IMG/VR virus record: IMGVR_UViG_3300008470_000172
Span: 1 to 34,468 of that record
Source: a virus
Direction: 5' to 3' (one strand)
DNA: 34,468 bases
A program made the translations under genes and the position numbers. The notes under the pieces are model-generated. The model made no database searches. It saw only the letters and a program-made list of their open reading frames with translations, and was not told the origin of the DNA. Positions 22,524 through 31,700 of the stretch are shown here, in pieces (within the stretch, counting starts at the first letter, position 1; the number at the start of each line of letters is the position of its first letter).

Positions 22524-22661
22524 TTAAGAATTAGGATTGTTACAATAAGCATTGATTTCACTTAGTGTTGAAAGTTCTTCTTTGGTCAAAACGTACTTCT
22601 TTAAAAGTCTTTTTCTCAATTTTAAAAGTTCGCTATCTGTGTAAAGGAATTCAATTGGCAT
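22524..22661 (-). CDS. Hypothetical protein, 45 aa, first gene of the replication operon
   Basis: MPIEFLYTDSELLKLRKRLL begins a helical, basic protein with a second helix (LTKEELSTLSEINAYC). It starts directly behind the TATCTTTG promoter and leader box at 22665-22694. No family is recognised. Confidence 0.58.
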   Translation of the reverse strand: MPIEFLYTDSELLKLRKRLLKKYVLTKEELSTLSEINAYCNNPNS

Positions 22662-22664
22662 GTG

Positions 22665-22694
22665 TGATGTAATTAATTTGTTGATTCAAAGATA
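22665..22694 (-). promoter_or_regulatory. Promoter with leader box (site 2) for the replication operon
   Basis: On the minus strand TATCTTTG (22694-22687) matches the Bacteroidota -7 consensus. Six nt later comes the box CAAATTAATTACATCA (22680-22665), 3 nt before the ATG. TTG triplets occur upstream but not at exactly 19 nt. It lies just after the lysis-module terminator, so it starts a new transcription unit. Confidence 0.65.
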
Positions 22695-22739
22695 AACAAA
22701 CATTTGACAATAACAGCAATAAAATGTTATTTAATTCAA

Positions 22740-22775
22740 AAAGCGTGTGAAAAAAATTAATTAATCACACGCTTT
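22740..22775 (-). terminator. Terminator closing the tail/lysis transcript
   Basis: AAAGCGTGTGA (22740-22750) pairs with TCACACGCTTT (22765-22775) over 11 bp with a 14-nt AT loop. The minus-strand product continues TTTTTGAATT. It separates the lysis genes from the replication promoter. Confidence 0.8.
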
Positions 22776-22821
22776 CAACAAATTAATACACATCAAAATC
22801 ATCACACTTTGAGGTAAATAT

Positions 22822-22838
22822 GTCGCCAGGAAGGCGAC
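22822..22838 (-). terminator. Short GC hairpin downstream of the lysis enzyme gene
   Basis: GTCGCC-AGGAA-GGCGAC is a perfect 6-bp stem with a 5-nt loop, 14 nt after the reconstructed stop at 22853. It lacks a T-run, so it may stabilise the mRNA 3' end or assist the terminator at 22740-22775. No gene is visible in 22695-22852. Confidence 0.45.
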
Positions 22839-22852
22839 TGAATGCTAATATA

Positions 22853-23451
22853 CTATTTTAAGTTAAATCTATCTTCATTAAGAAGCGCAAATGAAAATTT
22901 ATCACATAATCCATGCGAAATCTGAATTCGTGCCATTTGATAAAGTAAGTCCATATTTTCGTTGACAGATCCCCAACAACCCGCCGACCATTTACCAACG
23001 TTATTTCCAATAGTACCCATGTCATGACCGTTGTATTATAAATAGCGTGTTCAACTTCACCTTCGAAATCAAGCTGTTCGTTTCGGTCATTGTCTCGCCA
23101 ATAGGTCATGTTTCCAGTTTGACGAAATGCTTCTTGTCCACGATGCCCGCCTTTTTTCATATAGGTATAAGCCCCACGATGTTGAACACCGTGTTGAATT
23201 ATGGCTGTACCATCTATATTCACTGGATTCATTCGGTAATAAAGCCCCGCGTCAGTTGTTCCTTCAACTATTACTGAAACAATACCACCATTATTTGTAA
23301 AGAAAGAAGCAAACAACCAATCATTGAACCTGTTCGATTTTTTATCCTTGGTACGAATACCTCCAAGCGCTACATCAAAAGGTCTTTCAAATACCTTCAT
23401 TCCCGCTTCACGCATTACTTCGTGAATTTCTTCAATCGTTGGTCTTTTCAT
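22853..23451 (-). pseudogene. Probable lysis enzyme (L,D-transpeptidase-like SxGC motif) with a frameshift
   Basis: The N-terminal part (residues 1 to about 145) matches a Bacteroidota phage family: TKDKKSNRFNDWLFASFF, EGTTDAGLYYRMNPVNIDGT, KKGGHRGQEAFRQTG and YWRDNDRN. Beyond HAIYN the frame from 23451 becomes nonsense. The alternative frame gives HDMGTIGNNVGKWSAGCWGS with a conserved histidine and SAGC, and ends at 22853. The gene is one base short of intact, with the break at about 23015-23030. The H...SxGC pattern resembles L,D-transpeptidase-like cysteine enzymes. With holin-like neighbours, a peptidoglycan-degrading role is inferred. Confidence 0.72.
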
Positions 23452-23452
23452 G

Positions 23453-23749
23453 TTATTTCCTTTTAAAACGTTTCTTTACTTGCACTATTGCTAGTTCAAT
23501 AGATTTTAATCCAGAATAACCAATCAGAAAACCCAGAAACAGCTGTGCGCTTGGATTAACTTTGTGTAATACATCGACAACAGTAACCGCAAAGGGCGTG
23601 ATATACATTGCCGAAACACCACCGACGAAGATAGTTAACGCTCGTTCGTACCATTTAAGTTCTTGCGGATTTAAAAAAGATGCAACAGCACCCGCGCAAC
23701 CCGCCAAAAATATCCCAAGTTTAAATCCTATTTCTTCAGCTAGATTCAT
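23453..23749 (-). CDS. Holin-like membrane protein, 98 aa
   Basis: Three hydrophobic segments are visible: about 8-27 (LGIFLAGCAGAVASFL), 37-58 (ALTIFVGGVSAMYITPFAV) and 68-85 (AQLFLGFLIGYSGLKSI). The C-terminus is strongly basic (VQVKKRFKRK). Size, topology, basic tail and position 1 nt upstream of the lysis enzyme fit a holin. No sequence signature proves it. Confidence 0.65.
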   Translation of the reverse strand: MNLAEEIGFKLGIFLAGCAGAVASFLNPQELKWYERALTIFVGGVSAMYITPFAVTVVDVLHKVNPSAQLFLGFLIGYSGLKSIELAIVQVKKRFKRK

Positions 23750-24083
23750 TTAGTTTTCTTTTATCGTAGATGTAAATACCAAATAAAACTATTAAAGCCG
23801 TAACCCACTCATGCCATGAAACAACAAAAGGATTAAATAAAACCTCGTCGCAAAGATTTGATATAGCAGTGAACAACGCGAATCTAGTGAATACCTTAGC
23901 TATTCCGTGCTTCTTTGTACTGTCGATATAGATAGCACCCGCGATAAATATAAGTCCAAACCCTACGCCAAATAAGAAGTCTCCATCTTCTAGCCATTCG
24001 AAAGCGTGGTTTAAATCCCAACTCAAACGAAATAGGAAGCCGAGTATAGTTAGTATAACATATATTCTAAAGGCTCTAATCAT
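23736..24083 (-). CDS. Lysis-module membrane protein, 115 aa
   Basis: Four hydrophobic segments (YVILTILGFLFRLSW, LFGVGFGLIFIAGAIYI, RFALFTAISNL, WVTALIVLFGIYIY) make this an integral membrane protein. It overlaps the holin-like gene by 14 nt and is coupled by ATGA to the frameshifted gene upstream. It may be an accessory holin or antiholin, inferred from position only. Confidence 0.62.
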   Translation of the reverse strand: MIRAFRIYVILTILGFLFRLSWDLNHAFEWLEDGDFLFGVGFGLIFIAGAIYIDSTKKHGIAKVFTRFALFTAISNLCDEVLFNPFVVSWHEWVTALIVLFGIYIYDKRKLNESS

Positions 24084-24249
24084 GGTCTTTTTGGTCTTCC
24101 TCCGATTGTGTCCATTGCCGATTTTAAATCTTCTTCTGAAGGCGTTTTATCAAATTCGTACACGTATTCACAATTTTTTTTTTAAAAATCCTAATTCTGT
24201 TAGTGTGTATTCTATTACTGCTATCTGTTATAATTTTTAATTTCATCAT
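24080..24249 (-). pseudogene. Small gene frameshifted at a T10/A10 run (56 aa if joined)
   Basis: The frame from 24249 (MMKLKIITDSSNRIHTNRIR) crosses an A10 run (24183-24174) and stops at 24124 with a lysine-rich, unlikely tail. In the -1 frame the sequence reads CEYVYEFDKTPSEEDLKSAM...IGGRPKRP and its TGA overlaps the ATG of the next gene (ATGA), as expected for an authentic end. Total length is one base short. A dropped A in the homopolymer is the likeliest cause; slippage on A-AAA-AAA is an alternative. Function unknown. Confidence 0.62.
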
Positions 24250-24297
24250 TTTTCCTAAAGTTAATATTAAATTGTTAATTGTACCTATTATAAGCTA

Positions 24298-24399
24298 TTA
24301 TTTCAATGTCGGGTATTTTTCAACTTGGTATTTAACAAGTTTATCAGCAAGCCGACCCGCGTCTTGTGCAATACTGTTGTTTGTTAGTTTATCGCTCAT
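24298..24399 (-). CDS. Small hypothetical protein, 33 aa
   Basis: MSDKLTNNSIAQDAGRLADK begins a helical, soluble 33-residue protein ending VEKYPTLK. It starts 1 nt after the stop of the fibre-type gene. No family is recognised. Confidence 0.5.
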   Translation of the reverse strand: MSDKLTNNSIAQDAGRLADKLVKYQVEKYPTLK

Positions 24400-24400
24400 G

Positions 24401-25081
24401 TTAGTCGGATATGCTTATTTCGATAGAGACATTCGAAAGCCCGTCAGCCACTACGGCACCGTCAATCATAGACTTTTGAAATGTTATTGTTGCCGTACCA
24501 AAAGCATCAACATACTGTGTTGGTTTGAACAGAGCGTCAGAGTTGCTACCACAAATAACAAAAACTTTTTCAATTGCAACTAATGCACTTATTTGATATT
24601 GCGCTGCATTCACATAGGCCCAAGTCCACACAAGGTCCGTTTCATTCATTACAGTTCTGTTAACTGTTGGGGCATTGGTTGAGGCTTGGTCTATCGTGAA
24701 AAGATATCTTTTAGCCTGTTTCGATCCAACACCTACACCGTCTTCAGATTGGTTTATAATTAATGGACTACCGCCGTTTCCAGAATAACCAGGTACATCG
24801 GAAAGGTCTTCAAATGAAGTTGCACCTGGTGAATTAAAATTTCCGGCTTCATTTAAACAGAAAGTTCTCATTGTTGCTTCACTGAATGCAACAACGCCTG
24901 CTTCATCAAACCAATTTGAAGCGTCTGCAATCAAAATAATTATTGTTGCTCGTTGAACCTCGTCTTTTATGATAAAATTAAATCCATCTTCTTTGTATGA
25001 AGATTTTCCTGATGCAACTCGTTTGATTGCACCGTTATCATCAGCAATGATGAAATTTCCTGAAATGTATAATTTTTTCAT
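24401..25081 (-). CDS. Tail fibre-type protein, 226 aa, paralogous N-terminus with the 27311 protein
   Basis: The N-terminal 80 residues share a pattern with the protein at 27311-27880: L.ISGNFIIADDNG...K..Y, then NWFDEAG...F.EATMRTF versus NWNDDETG...F.EASLKTF. A middle Gly/Ser-rich region (SDVPGYSGNGGSPLIIN) and beta-rich C-terminal half suggest a virion surface protein, such as a tail fibre or decoration. The leader before its ATG (AAATACACATCATG) resembles the leader boxes elsewhere. The exact role is inferred. Confidence 0.6.
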   Translation of the reverse strand: MKKLYISGNFIIADDNGAIKRVASGKSSYKEDGFNFIIKDEVQRATIIILIADASNWFDEAGVVAFSEATMRTFCLNEAGNFNSPGATSFEDLSDVPGYSGNGGSPLIINQSEDGVGVGSKQAKRYLFTIDQASTNAPTVNRTVMNETDLVWTWAYVNAAQYQISALVAIEKVFVICGSNSDALFKPTQYVDAFGTATITFQKSMIDGAVVADGLSNVSIEISISD

Positions 25082-25110
25082 GATGTGTATTTTTATTTAA
25101 ATTTAGTTAA

Positions 25111-25766
25111 TTAATAGTTATTTGTTACATTTTCATCTTCGGTTGGAACTTCTTTTTCTTCATTTTATTCTATTATAAACCCGTTTAAGTCAAGGGGCTT
25201 GCCTTTTAATTCGTTGTATTTGCCCCCTTTAACATTATTACCTAAAGCATCAATATAAAAGCTATCTAATGAAACCAAATAAATTGATATTAGAAACCTG
25301 TACTCGATTATTTCAGTTTCAGTAAGTCCCATCTGGGCAGTTAAGTTTGATACATCTTCATAAGCGTTAATAAAATTACCAGATTCAATGCTTTGTTTTA
25401 ACGTGTCAAAGTGTATATATGTCAAATCCCTCTGCTGTTCATGAGAACTTAAACTAGCATCTGATGAAAGCCTTAAAAGTCTAAATTTAGAAGAAACGAG
25501 GTTTGATAGTATTGAACCATATTCTTTACGGCTTTCTTTTTGAAGTATTTCGTCGCCTAATGGATCGGATGAGTCTTCTTCTGTTATAGCGTTATAGAAA
25601 TTTATTATTTCCGTTTTTTCTGTTTCGTCTGGCTCGCTCTCAAAATAAATATTTACATTAACGCCCTCTGACGTACCTATAAAATTTAAAGAATAGTTAA
25701 GTCTTAGCCATTCAGTAAAGTATTTATTTTTGCGTTTGTATTTATACTTAGTTCTATTTTATACAT
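25111..25766 (-). pseudogene. Tail-module protein with an N-terminal frameshift and an in-frame stop before a coding-like tail
   Basis: A long open frame from about 25748 to 25165 reads KNKYFTEWLRLNYSLNFIGT... to KPLDLNGFIIE but has no ATG. An ATG at 25764-25766 (MYKIELSINTNA) is joined to it by restoring one base in the T5 run 25727-25731, giving about 200 residues. Beyond the TAA at 25165-25167 the same frame continues NEEKEVPTEDENVTNNY to a second TAA at 25111. The ATG lies inside the end of the YkgJ-like gene. The function is unknown; it sits among fibre genes and may be a chaperone or virion protein. Confidence 0.55.
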
Positions 25767-26101
25767 TGCATTAAATTTTTACATCTTTTTGATTCATTAC
25801 TAAATTCCCTGCAAACTTTCGGTCTGTTTTCATATATTCCACAAAGCCTAGTTTCCCTGTTTAATAGACTACAAAAACCGTCCTCACCTTTTTTAATTAT
25901 TGCAAAATCATCATTATACATGCCGTCAAGAAATTGTTCTTTTCCTTTGTATTCTGGGTTTTTATTAGTGAATATTTCACTTTGTTTAACAAGGCTTCCT
26001 GAAAGTTTTAATTTGTTTAACCTTTCATATTCCTCCCTATTAATATCAATTATTAATTTACAACAACTAGCAACGCACCCAAAGCATTTGTTTACTTCCA
26101 T
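25754..26101 (-). CDS. YkgJ-like cysteine-cluster protein (zinc/iron-chelating)
   Basis: Cysteine motifs typical of YkgJ/UPF0153 proteins are visible: CFGCVASCCK near the N-terminus (CxxCxxxCC), then GFCSLLN, RLCGIYENRPKVCREF, and a further CKNLMQC. The family is thought to bind iron-sulfur clusters or zinc; its function is unclear. Finding it between tail-fibre genes is unusual. It overlaps the start of the next fibre gene by 10 nt. Confidence 0.8.
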   Translation of the reverse strand: MEVNKCFGCVASCCKLIIDINREEYERLNKLKLSGSLVKQSEIFTNKNPEYKGKEQFLDGMYNDDFAIIKKGEDGFCSLLNRETRLCGIYENRPKVCREFSNESKRCKNLMQCIK

Positions 26102-27267
26102 GTTTGTATAAATATTTCACCACTTTCCCAAGTTGCAGAGTCTCCCAAAGTGCTTAAAAACAAATGTACCTTGTCGCCTGCCGTTAAAGAAATATTACCG
26201 AAAGTGCCCTGTATTCCAGTTCTTCTATTCTTTTTTCCGTTCATGTTTTCCCTATATGGTTGTTGTCCAACTACTGCACCAGAACCAGTATCAATCCCAT
26301 AAACTAACTCAATAGATCCGCTATCTTTGTTTAGATCAGGTCCTATATTTATCGCTCCATATATCACATAATCACCTGATTCAACAACCGTTATTTCTAA
26401 AGTTCCCGAACTGGGAACGCACTCCAACGGACTACCAAAAGCAGCATTAACTGTACCACCTACTATATTGGTAGATTTTTGCTTATACCAAGTTTGACCG
26501 CCTCCAATTGTTAATGTAGTTTTACCACCTCCATCATTATTAGAAGTTACGTTTCCTTCAAAATTTAGAGTATTTGTATTTGTTCCAACTGTTACATCAT
26601 CCTTTTGCACTATAATATTTGCGCCGGATCCAGTTGTTCCCGTTTCTCCTTTGACTCCTTGAAGTTTTACACCCCAAAAATTAGATTCATCACCTATTAA
26701 TGTCCCGTCAAAAGTTCCAGGATTTGAAGATTCCAAACCTATTTGAATTTCTATATATTGACCGCTTATTAATTTTAAAGGTCTGAATGTAAATTCTAAA
26801 GACCAATAATCAGAAGCCGAACCACTGTTTCTTATATAACCTGAATCAACAGCCATATCTTGAATAACTCCGTCAATTCTTAGCTTAGGGAGTGGCTGAA
26901 CTCTTTGATTCCCGTTGTTGAAAATTCTCAAAGCCCCTCCAAATTGATATGTACTATCATCAGTCACGGCTATTCTGCTGTTATTAGTAGAATTATTATG
27001 CGTAAACCCAGTATCTTTTTCGCTTTCCACGTTCCAAGGTATAATCAACGGACTAGCTTCTGTAAATGTACTGCTGTTATCCGTACTCGTTAACGCTATA
27101 ATTGGCAAAGGTTCGGGAGTTCCTCCCCCGCCTATTTCAACACCGTTATACTCTAAATTGCCCGTAGTTGAATTTATATATAACCCTTCTTTATCTGATA
27201 AAGCTGTTATTTCTGCCTGTGTTAATTCTAATAATTTAAATATATCATCTGATTCAGTAAAACTCAT
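26092..27267 (-). CDS. Tail fibre / receptor-binding protein with collagen-like linker
   Basis: The N-terminus (ELTQAEITALSDKEGLYINS, TTGNLEYNGVEIGGGG) is a typical phage fibre attachment segment. It is followed by a beta-rich domain (about 55-205), a short collagen-like GVKGETGTTGSG linker, and a C-terminal domain resembling C1q/TNF-like jelly rolls (VESGDYVIYGAINIG...LTAGDKVHLFLSTLG). Such proteins trimerise and bind host surface glycans. It starts 1 nt after the possible readthrough end (27269) of the upstream fibre gene. Confidence 0.75.
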   Translation of the reverse strand: MSFTESDDIFKLLELTQAEITALSDKEGLYINSTTGNLEYNGVEIGGGGTPEPLPIIALTSTDNSSTFTEASPLIIPWNVESEKDTGFTHNNSTNNSRIAVTDDSTYQFGGALRIFNNGNQRVQPLPKLRIDGVIQDMAVDSGYIRNSGSASDYWSLEFTFRPLKLISGQYIEIQIGLESSNPGTFDGTLIGDESNFWGVKLQGVKGETGTTGSGANIIVQKDDVTVGTNTNTLNFEGNVTSNNDGGGKTTLTIGGGQTWYKQKSTNIVGGTVNAAFGSPLECVPSSGTLEITVVESGDYVIYGAINIGPDLNKDSGSIELVYGIDTGSGAVVGQQPYRENMNGKKNRRTGIQGTFGNISLTAGDKVHLFLSTLGDSATWESGEIFIQTWK

Positions 27268-27310
27268 ATTATCCTATTTTTCCTATTAATACTCTATAAA
27301 TTCCATCTAG

Positions 27311-27880
27311 TCAATTTCCCGATCTACTAATATCTATTGTGTTTACTCCCGTACGTTCTATTCTTAGCCCTACCGTGCGACCGTTTGAAAGTCTAAATGT
27401 TTGAGCCGTTACATCTAAACTATTTAGAGTGTGTGTTATTGTGTATGTTGTTCGACCTCCTGCAAATACTCTAACAACTGAAGACTCTGAACTATCCAAG
27501 TCAATATTAAAATTAGAAGAAAATTTGTTAACTGTTGAACTGTCGTCAATGTCGTCTGCATCTAATATTACTACGCCTGTCTGACCATTTACAGAAGTTA
27601 CACCTCCACCCGCGCCACTTTCAGGACAACAAAGCCCTGTTTTAGTTCGAAGAAAAGTCTTCAAACTTGCTTCTGTGTAAAATGTCGAACCCGTTTCATC
27701 ATCGTTCCAATTGATAATGTCCGTTGTTTCTATTACGGTTTCATCTTCACCCGCTTGTATGATTCTATAACCATCTTCAGAAGTTTTGTATTTAACAAAC
27801 TTTTTTTCATATTGCCTGTTGAATTCACCATCTATTAATGCAATGATATAGTTGTCTGATTCAAATAGTCGCTTCGCCAT
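27311..27880 (-). CDS. Tail fibre protein, 189 aa, with possible UGA-readthrough extension
   Basis: The N-terminal module (LFESDNYIIALIDGEFNRQY, INWNDDETGSTFYTEASLKT) is related to that of the 24401 protein. It is followed by VTSVNGQTGVVILDADDID, a classical phage fibre segment, and a beta-rich C-terminus. The frame stops at TGA (27311-27313) but continues in frame LDGIYRVLIGKIG to a TAA at 27269, 1 nt before the next gene. YRVLIGKIG resembles ends of related fibre proteins. Either a point mutation or leaky UGA reading (context UGA-CUA) may be involved. Confidence 0.72.
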   Translation of the reverse strand: MAKRLFESDNYIIALIDGEFNRQYEKKFVKYKTSEDGYRIIQAGEDETVIETTDIINWNDDETGSTFYTEASLKTFLRTKTGLCCPESGAGGGVTSVNGQTGVVILDADDIDDSSTVNKFSSNFNIDLDSSESSVVRVFAGGRTTYTITHTLNSLDVTAQTFRLSNGRTVGLRIERTGVNTIDISRSGN

Positions 27881-28761
27881 TAGTAGGTAGTTTTTTCGTT
27901 TCGTACTCGTTTACCAACCGTACACGTCAACACATCTTGACGTGCAAATCTGTCGCTTACTTCACGTTCTGGTGCTGAATCTTCACCCATCAAAACGACT
28001 TCCTGATCAAGTATGTCATAACTGTTTGTGTGCGCATTGTAGTCAGCAATCCACATTTCAGCAGGTGAAAGAAGGAAAAGGTTTTCCATTAATTCAAGCA
28101 TTGGATCTGTGTAACCATCCGTTTCAATAATCCATGTTTGCCACTTTTCAGCAATTACAGGTTCAACACGTCGATTTTGTTGCGTTACGTTTCTATATTT
28201 TGTATTCGCTTGATCCTTTCGTATCTGTCCATAAAAACGAATTGAATCTTGAACGTTCGAACCTGTGAAATCAATATCTTCGATTTTGTGGTTTAAGTTC
28301 CAAACTGTTCGGATTCTTGCAGTATGTTTTGCATTCTGAATAGTATAGCTTTTCAGTTCATACGTTGTGTTTCTCCAAATATCGAAGCCAGTAAAACCGC
28401 CCATGTTGAACGTTCTTTTGATTCTGTAACAACCATTTCCTTCAAGATTTTGAACATCAGCCCACAAAACAGTTGCATAAAACGCAAGCGCATCAAGAAC
28501 AACTTGGTTGATAGGTGGATTGTAAAACGTAGTTTGAGCCCATGCACCGCCAACTTTCTTTTCAACGGTAAAACTCACCGTGTCACTTGGCTGACTTAAC
28601 TTCAACCATGCGCTTGTAATATCGTTTTTCCATGATTCAAGACCGTTTCCCGCTAAAACAAGAACTTTTTCACAACATTCTTCAAGACCTCGATCTTGTT
28701 CGGTGAATTGCTGTGGTATTTTAACCGCCGGATAGTCTCTTTTGATTCTTTCTTGTATCAT
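27880..28761 (-). CDS. Tail structural protein, 293 aa
   Basis: A beta-rich soluble protein (DTVSFTVEKKVGGAWAQTTF, GGFTGFDIWRNTTYELKSY, WQTWIIETDGYTDPMLELME) with an early CCEKVLVLAG motif. Its position between the 1010-residue tail protein and the fibres, and its TAATG-type overlap with the next gene, make it part of the distal tail or fibre-attachment complex. No named domain is recognised. Confidence 0.62.
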   Translation of the reverse strand: MIQERIKRDYPAVKIPQQFTEQDRGLEECCEKVLVLAGNGLESWKNDITSAWLKLSQPSDTVSFTVEKKVGGAWAQTTFYNPPINQVVLDALAFYATVLWADVQNLEGNGCYRIKRTFNMGGFTGFDIWRNTTYELKSYTIQNAKHTARIRTVWNLNHKIEDIDFTGSNVQDSIRFYGQIRKDQANTKYRNVTQQNRRVEPVIAEKWQTWIIETDGYTDPMLELMENLFLLSPAEMWIADYNAHTNSYDILDQEVVLMGEDSAPEREVSDRFARQDVLTCTVGKRVRNEKTTY

Positions 28762-28764
28762 AAT

Positions 28765-31700
28765 CTAGTAGTTATCATAGTATGATTCAGTATTAATATT
28801 GATGAAGTTCATGTCATTCGTCTTGTCAAGATTCCAAAAAAGAACTTCCTGCATATTTCCGTTTTGGTACTGGTCAACTCCTAAAATTGTGTTTTTTCCT
28901 AAAGTTGTGAGTACTGGCGTATCTCTTACATAGTTTAAAAACGGAAGCGGTGCAGTGTTTTGATACAGTTCAACTGTATTTGTTAAATCTCTTTTTAAAA
29001 CATTGTGAAACATTCCAGTTTGCAATTGATCAACGGCATGAAGTTCGTTATTTGCACCCATTCCTGTGAAAATCTTATCTTCAAAATTCCAAAACATCGA
29101 ATAAGGTCCGTTAACACTTCCCATGCTAACAATGATACCATTTATATCGGTTCCAAGTCTTTCAAAAACAAACGATTCAAAAAATAATTGAGTATCAATA
29201 ATAATATCTGAAAGGTCAAAGAAATGCCGAATTCCCCCGAAATTTATTGCAGGGATTCCATTTGTTGCAAGGTTCACGGCTCCATTTATTACGATTCTAG
29301 GTTGTGCAAGTCTCGTAGTTTGGACCGCATTTAGTCCAATTCCGTCTTGACTATACCATATTGCAACGTGTCCTTGATCGGTTGGCCCAGTTCCAACGAA
29401 TGCAAGAAGTGAAGCCGTGTCAAGATCATCACCAACAAAACCAATATCTTGTTCAGCGTCATCGCTGATTCTTCTTACTCGCATACATGGCAAGCCTAGC
29501 GCGTAAACATTAACAGAAGCAACTCGACGTACTGAAAGTCCTGTTGTCGCGTCTTTATTGTCTGTGATTATATAAGGGAGAAGTGAATCATCGTTTTCTT
29601 TTATTTTTCCTGTGATACTGATACCGTTCGACATGTCAATTTTGTTTGTATCAAACAAGCATTCAAAAACCGCTACATTCGGCAACGGATAAGTGATCAT
29701 CATTAAATTTGTTGATTCGGGTGTCAATGGGTTTTGTGAATTATTATCAAATGGAACAATCGATGAACAATCCCAACGTTGACCGCCTTCTCTTGGTTCA
29801 ATTGTAGTTTGCGCCCACGTCTTTGATGGGTCCCAATTTCCAATTAGATTTTCACGTGTCACACGAATACGCATCAATTCGCCAATCACTGCAGTTTCTA
29901 AAATCTGAAGCGTTGATTCAAGTATCAATTCAATTCCAAGTCCGTCAATGTTTGGTTCGTCATCATAAGTATTGATAGAAATTGTATTCGTATGAACAAA
30001 GCCAAAGTTCCCTTGAATCAGTGTCAATTCAGTTCTAACAATCCAATTTGCAGAACCGCTGTATTGTTGCCAGTTTTCGTTTTGCGTTGGATAGAAGTCA
30101 ACATTTGCATCATTCTTTGAAATCCAATACTTCCAATCGAGCAACCAAGGTGCGTAAATTTTAACACCGTATTGTGAACCAACATCAAGCGAAGGATCGA
30201 GAACAAGGAGAAATTGACGTTTTTCTGAAGTTGCAAGAAGAACAGTTGATGAAGTTCCAAATTCATCAAGTAAATAGCGACCATCAGCGGAAATTTGAAC
30301 ACCTGCAAAGCTGAAAATCTGTTGCTGAAGTGTGAAGTCTTCTTCTGTTACAGTGTCGAATGCTTCAAGTTTAACGATGAAACTATCAAATACTTCGTTC
30401 TTTTCAAGAAGGAATGAACCAACGAACGCAACATCATCTTCAGTGTCTGCAATGAAACCTGTCAAATCGCCAGTTGCAACGGTTGTGTTTTGTGAGTGAT
30501 CCAAATATCCGTAATCTTGAATCATTGGAAGCGGGCCTGAAATAACAGGTTCACACGTTAATTGATCAGAATAAACTAAAAAGTTAGTATTTCCACACTT
30601 TAACCATATTTTGAACAGTCGATCACCTTCTTCGCGTCCTTCCATGAAAGTCGTGAAAGCTACATTGAAAGCCAATGAAATTATAATTGTTGAAACTGAA
30701 CCAATATTTGTGACGTTTGTTACTTGTATCGTATATGACGCACCGAATTCGTTTACTTCAGTAGTGTAAAAGCCTGGAACAACATCAGTTGTTCGAAGTG
30801 TCATCGTTATTTCTTGCTGTGAATATGGTCTATTTTTATAATAATTTACATCAGTAGGCACATACATACAACCGATTCCAATTTCAGTCAGTGGCCCGTC
30901 TACTTTTAAAGAAATTCCATTTGCACCAACACAATATTGAAGTTCTTCTGTAATTCCTTGAACAAGTGTAGCATCTGCAACGCTCGTGTTGTGTGGCATG
31001 TCAAAACCTCCTGTATTGGAATCAAAATTGTAAACTTCAACCGATCTTGCAAACGGTTCACCGCCAAGACTGGCCCACAATAATTTGACAAATAACTTTA
31101 GACAATCGCCTGAGTCAAACCAATCCTGATCATAACCGCCTGAATTAATGAAAATCAAAGTAATTTCATGATGATTAAACCCATCAGGAGAATCAGCAAC
31201 ACGTTTTACTTCTGCAGACTTTAGAAATTGACCTGATTGATTTACAATAAGATTTCCAACAACGGTTGCGCCTACAATCATACTCGCAAGTCCTGGGAAT
31301 GTTGCACGCGTTACTTCACCATCAATAAGCGATTCGGGCGCGCCTGTTGAATTATTAACAGAATGATTAATAAGAACATCAAGATCATCACGACTTCTTC
31401 CTACCACGCTTAAATCAGCAATAACAACAAGGAAAACAATGCTTTCATTGTTAGCTGTGTTTATTCCTGCTGTTTGCATGACGTTGAAGTCACAAACAAA
31501 ATCATCAACTAAGTTGATTTGTGTCCACCATTGAAGTATTAAAGTGCCTCCACCGTTGTATTTTCTACACCATACCCAATCACCAACGCGAAACCCTTCT
31601 TCAAGCCATGATTCAGTCGTTGACGTTATTTGATTTAATGTAAGATCAAAAATCAACGGATTGTTTAATGAACTTAAACGAATCGCTGACCTAAAAGAAA

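Noticed and set aside
24203-24583. A 126-residue open frame on the plus strand in the lysis/fibre region
   Set aside because: It lies antisense to the 24401 fibre gene and to two small minus-strand ORFs, has no promoter, and its sequence looks like an antisense shadow.
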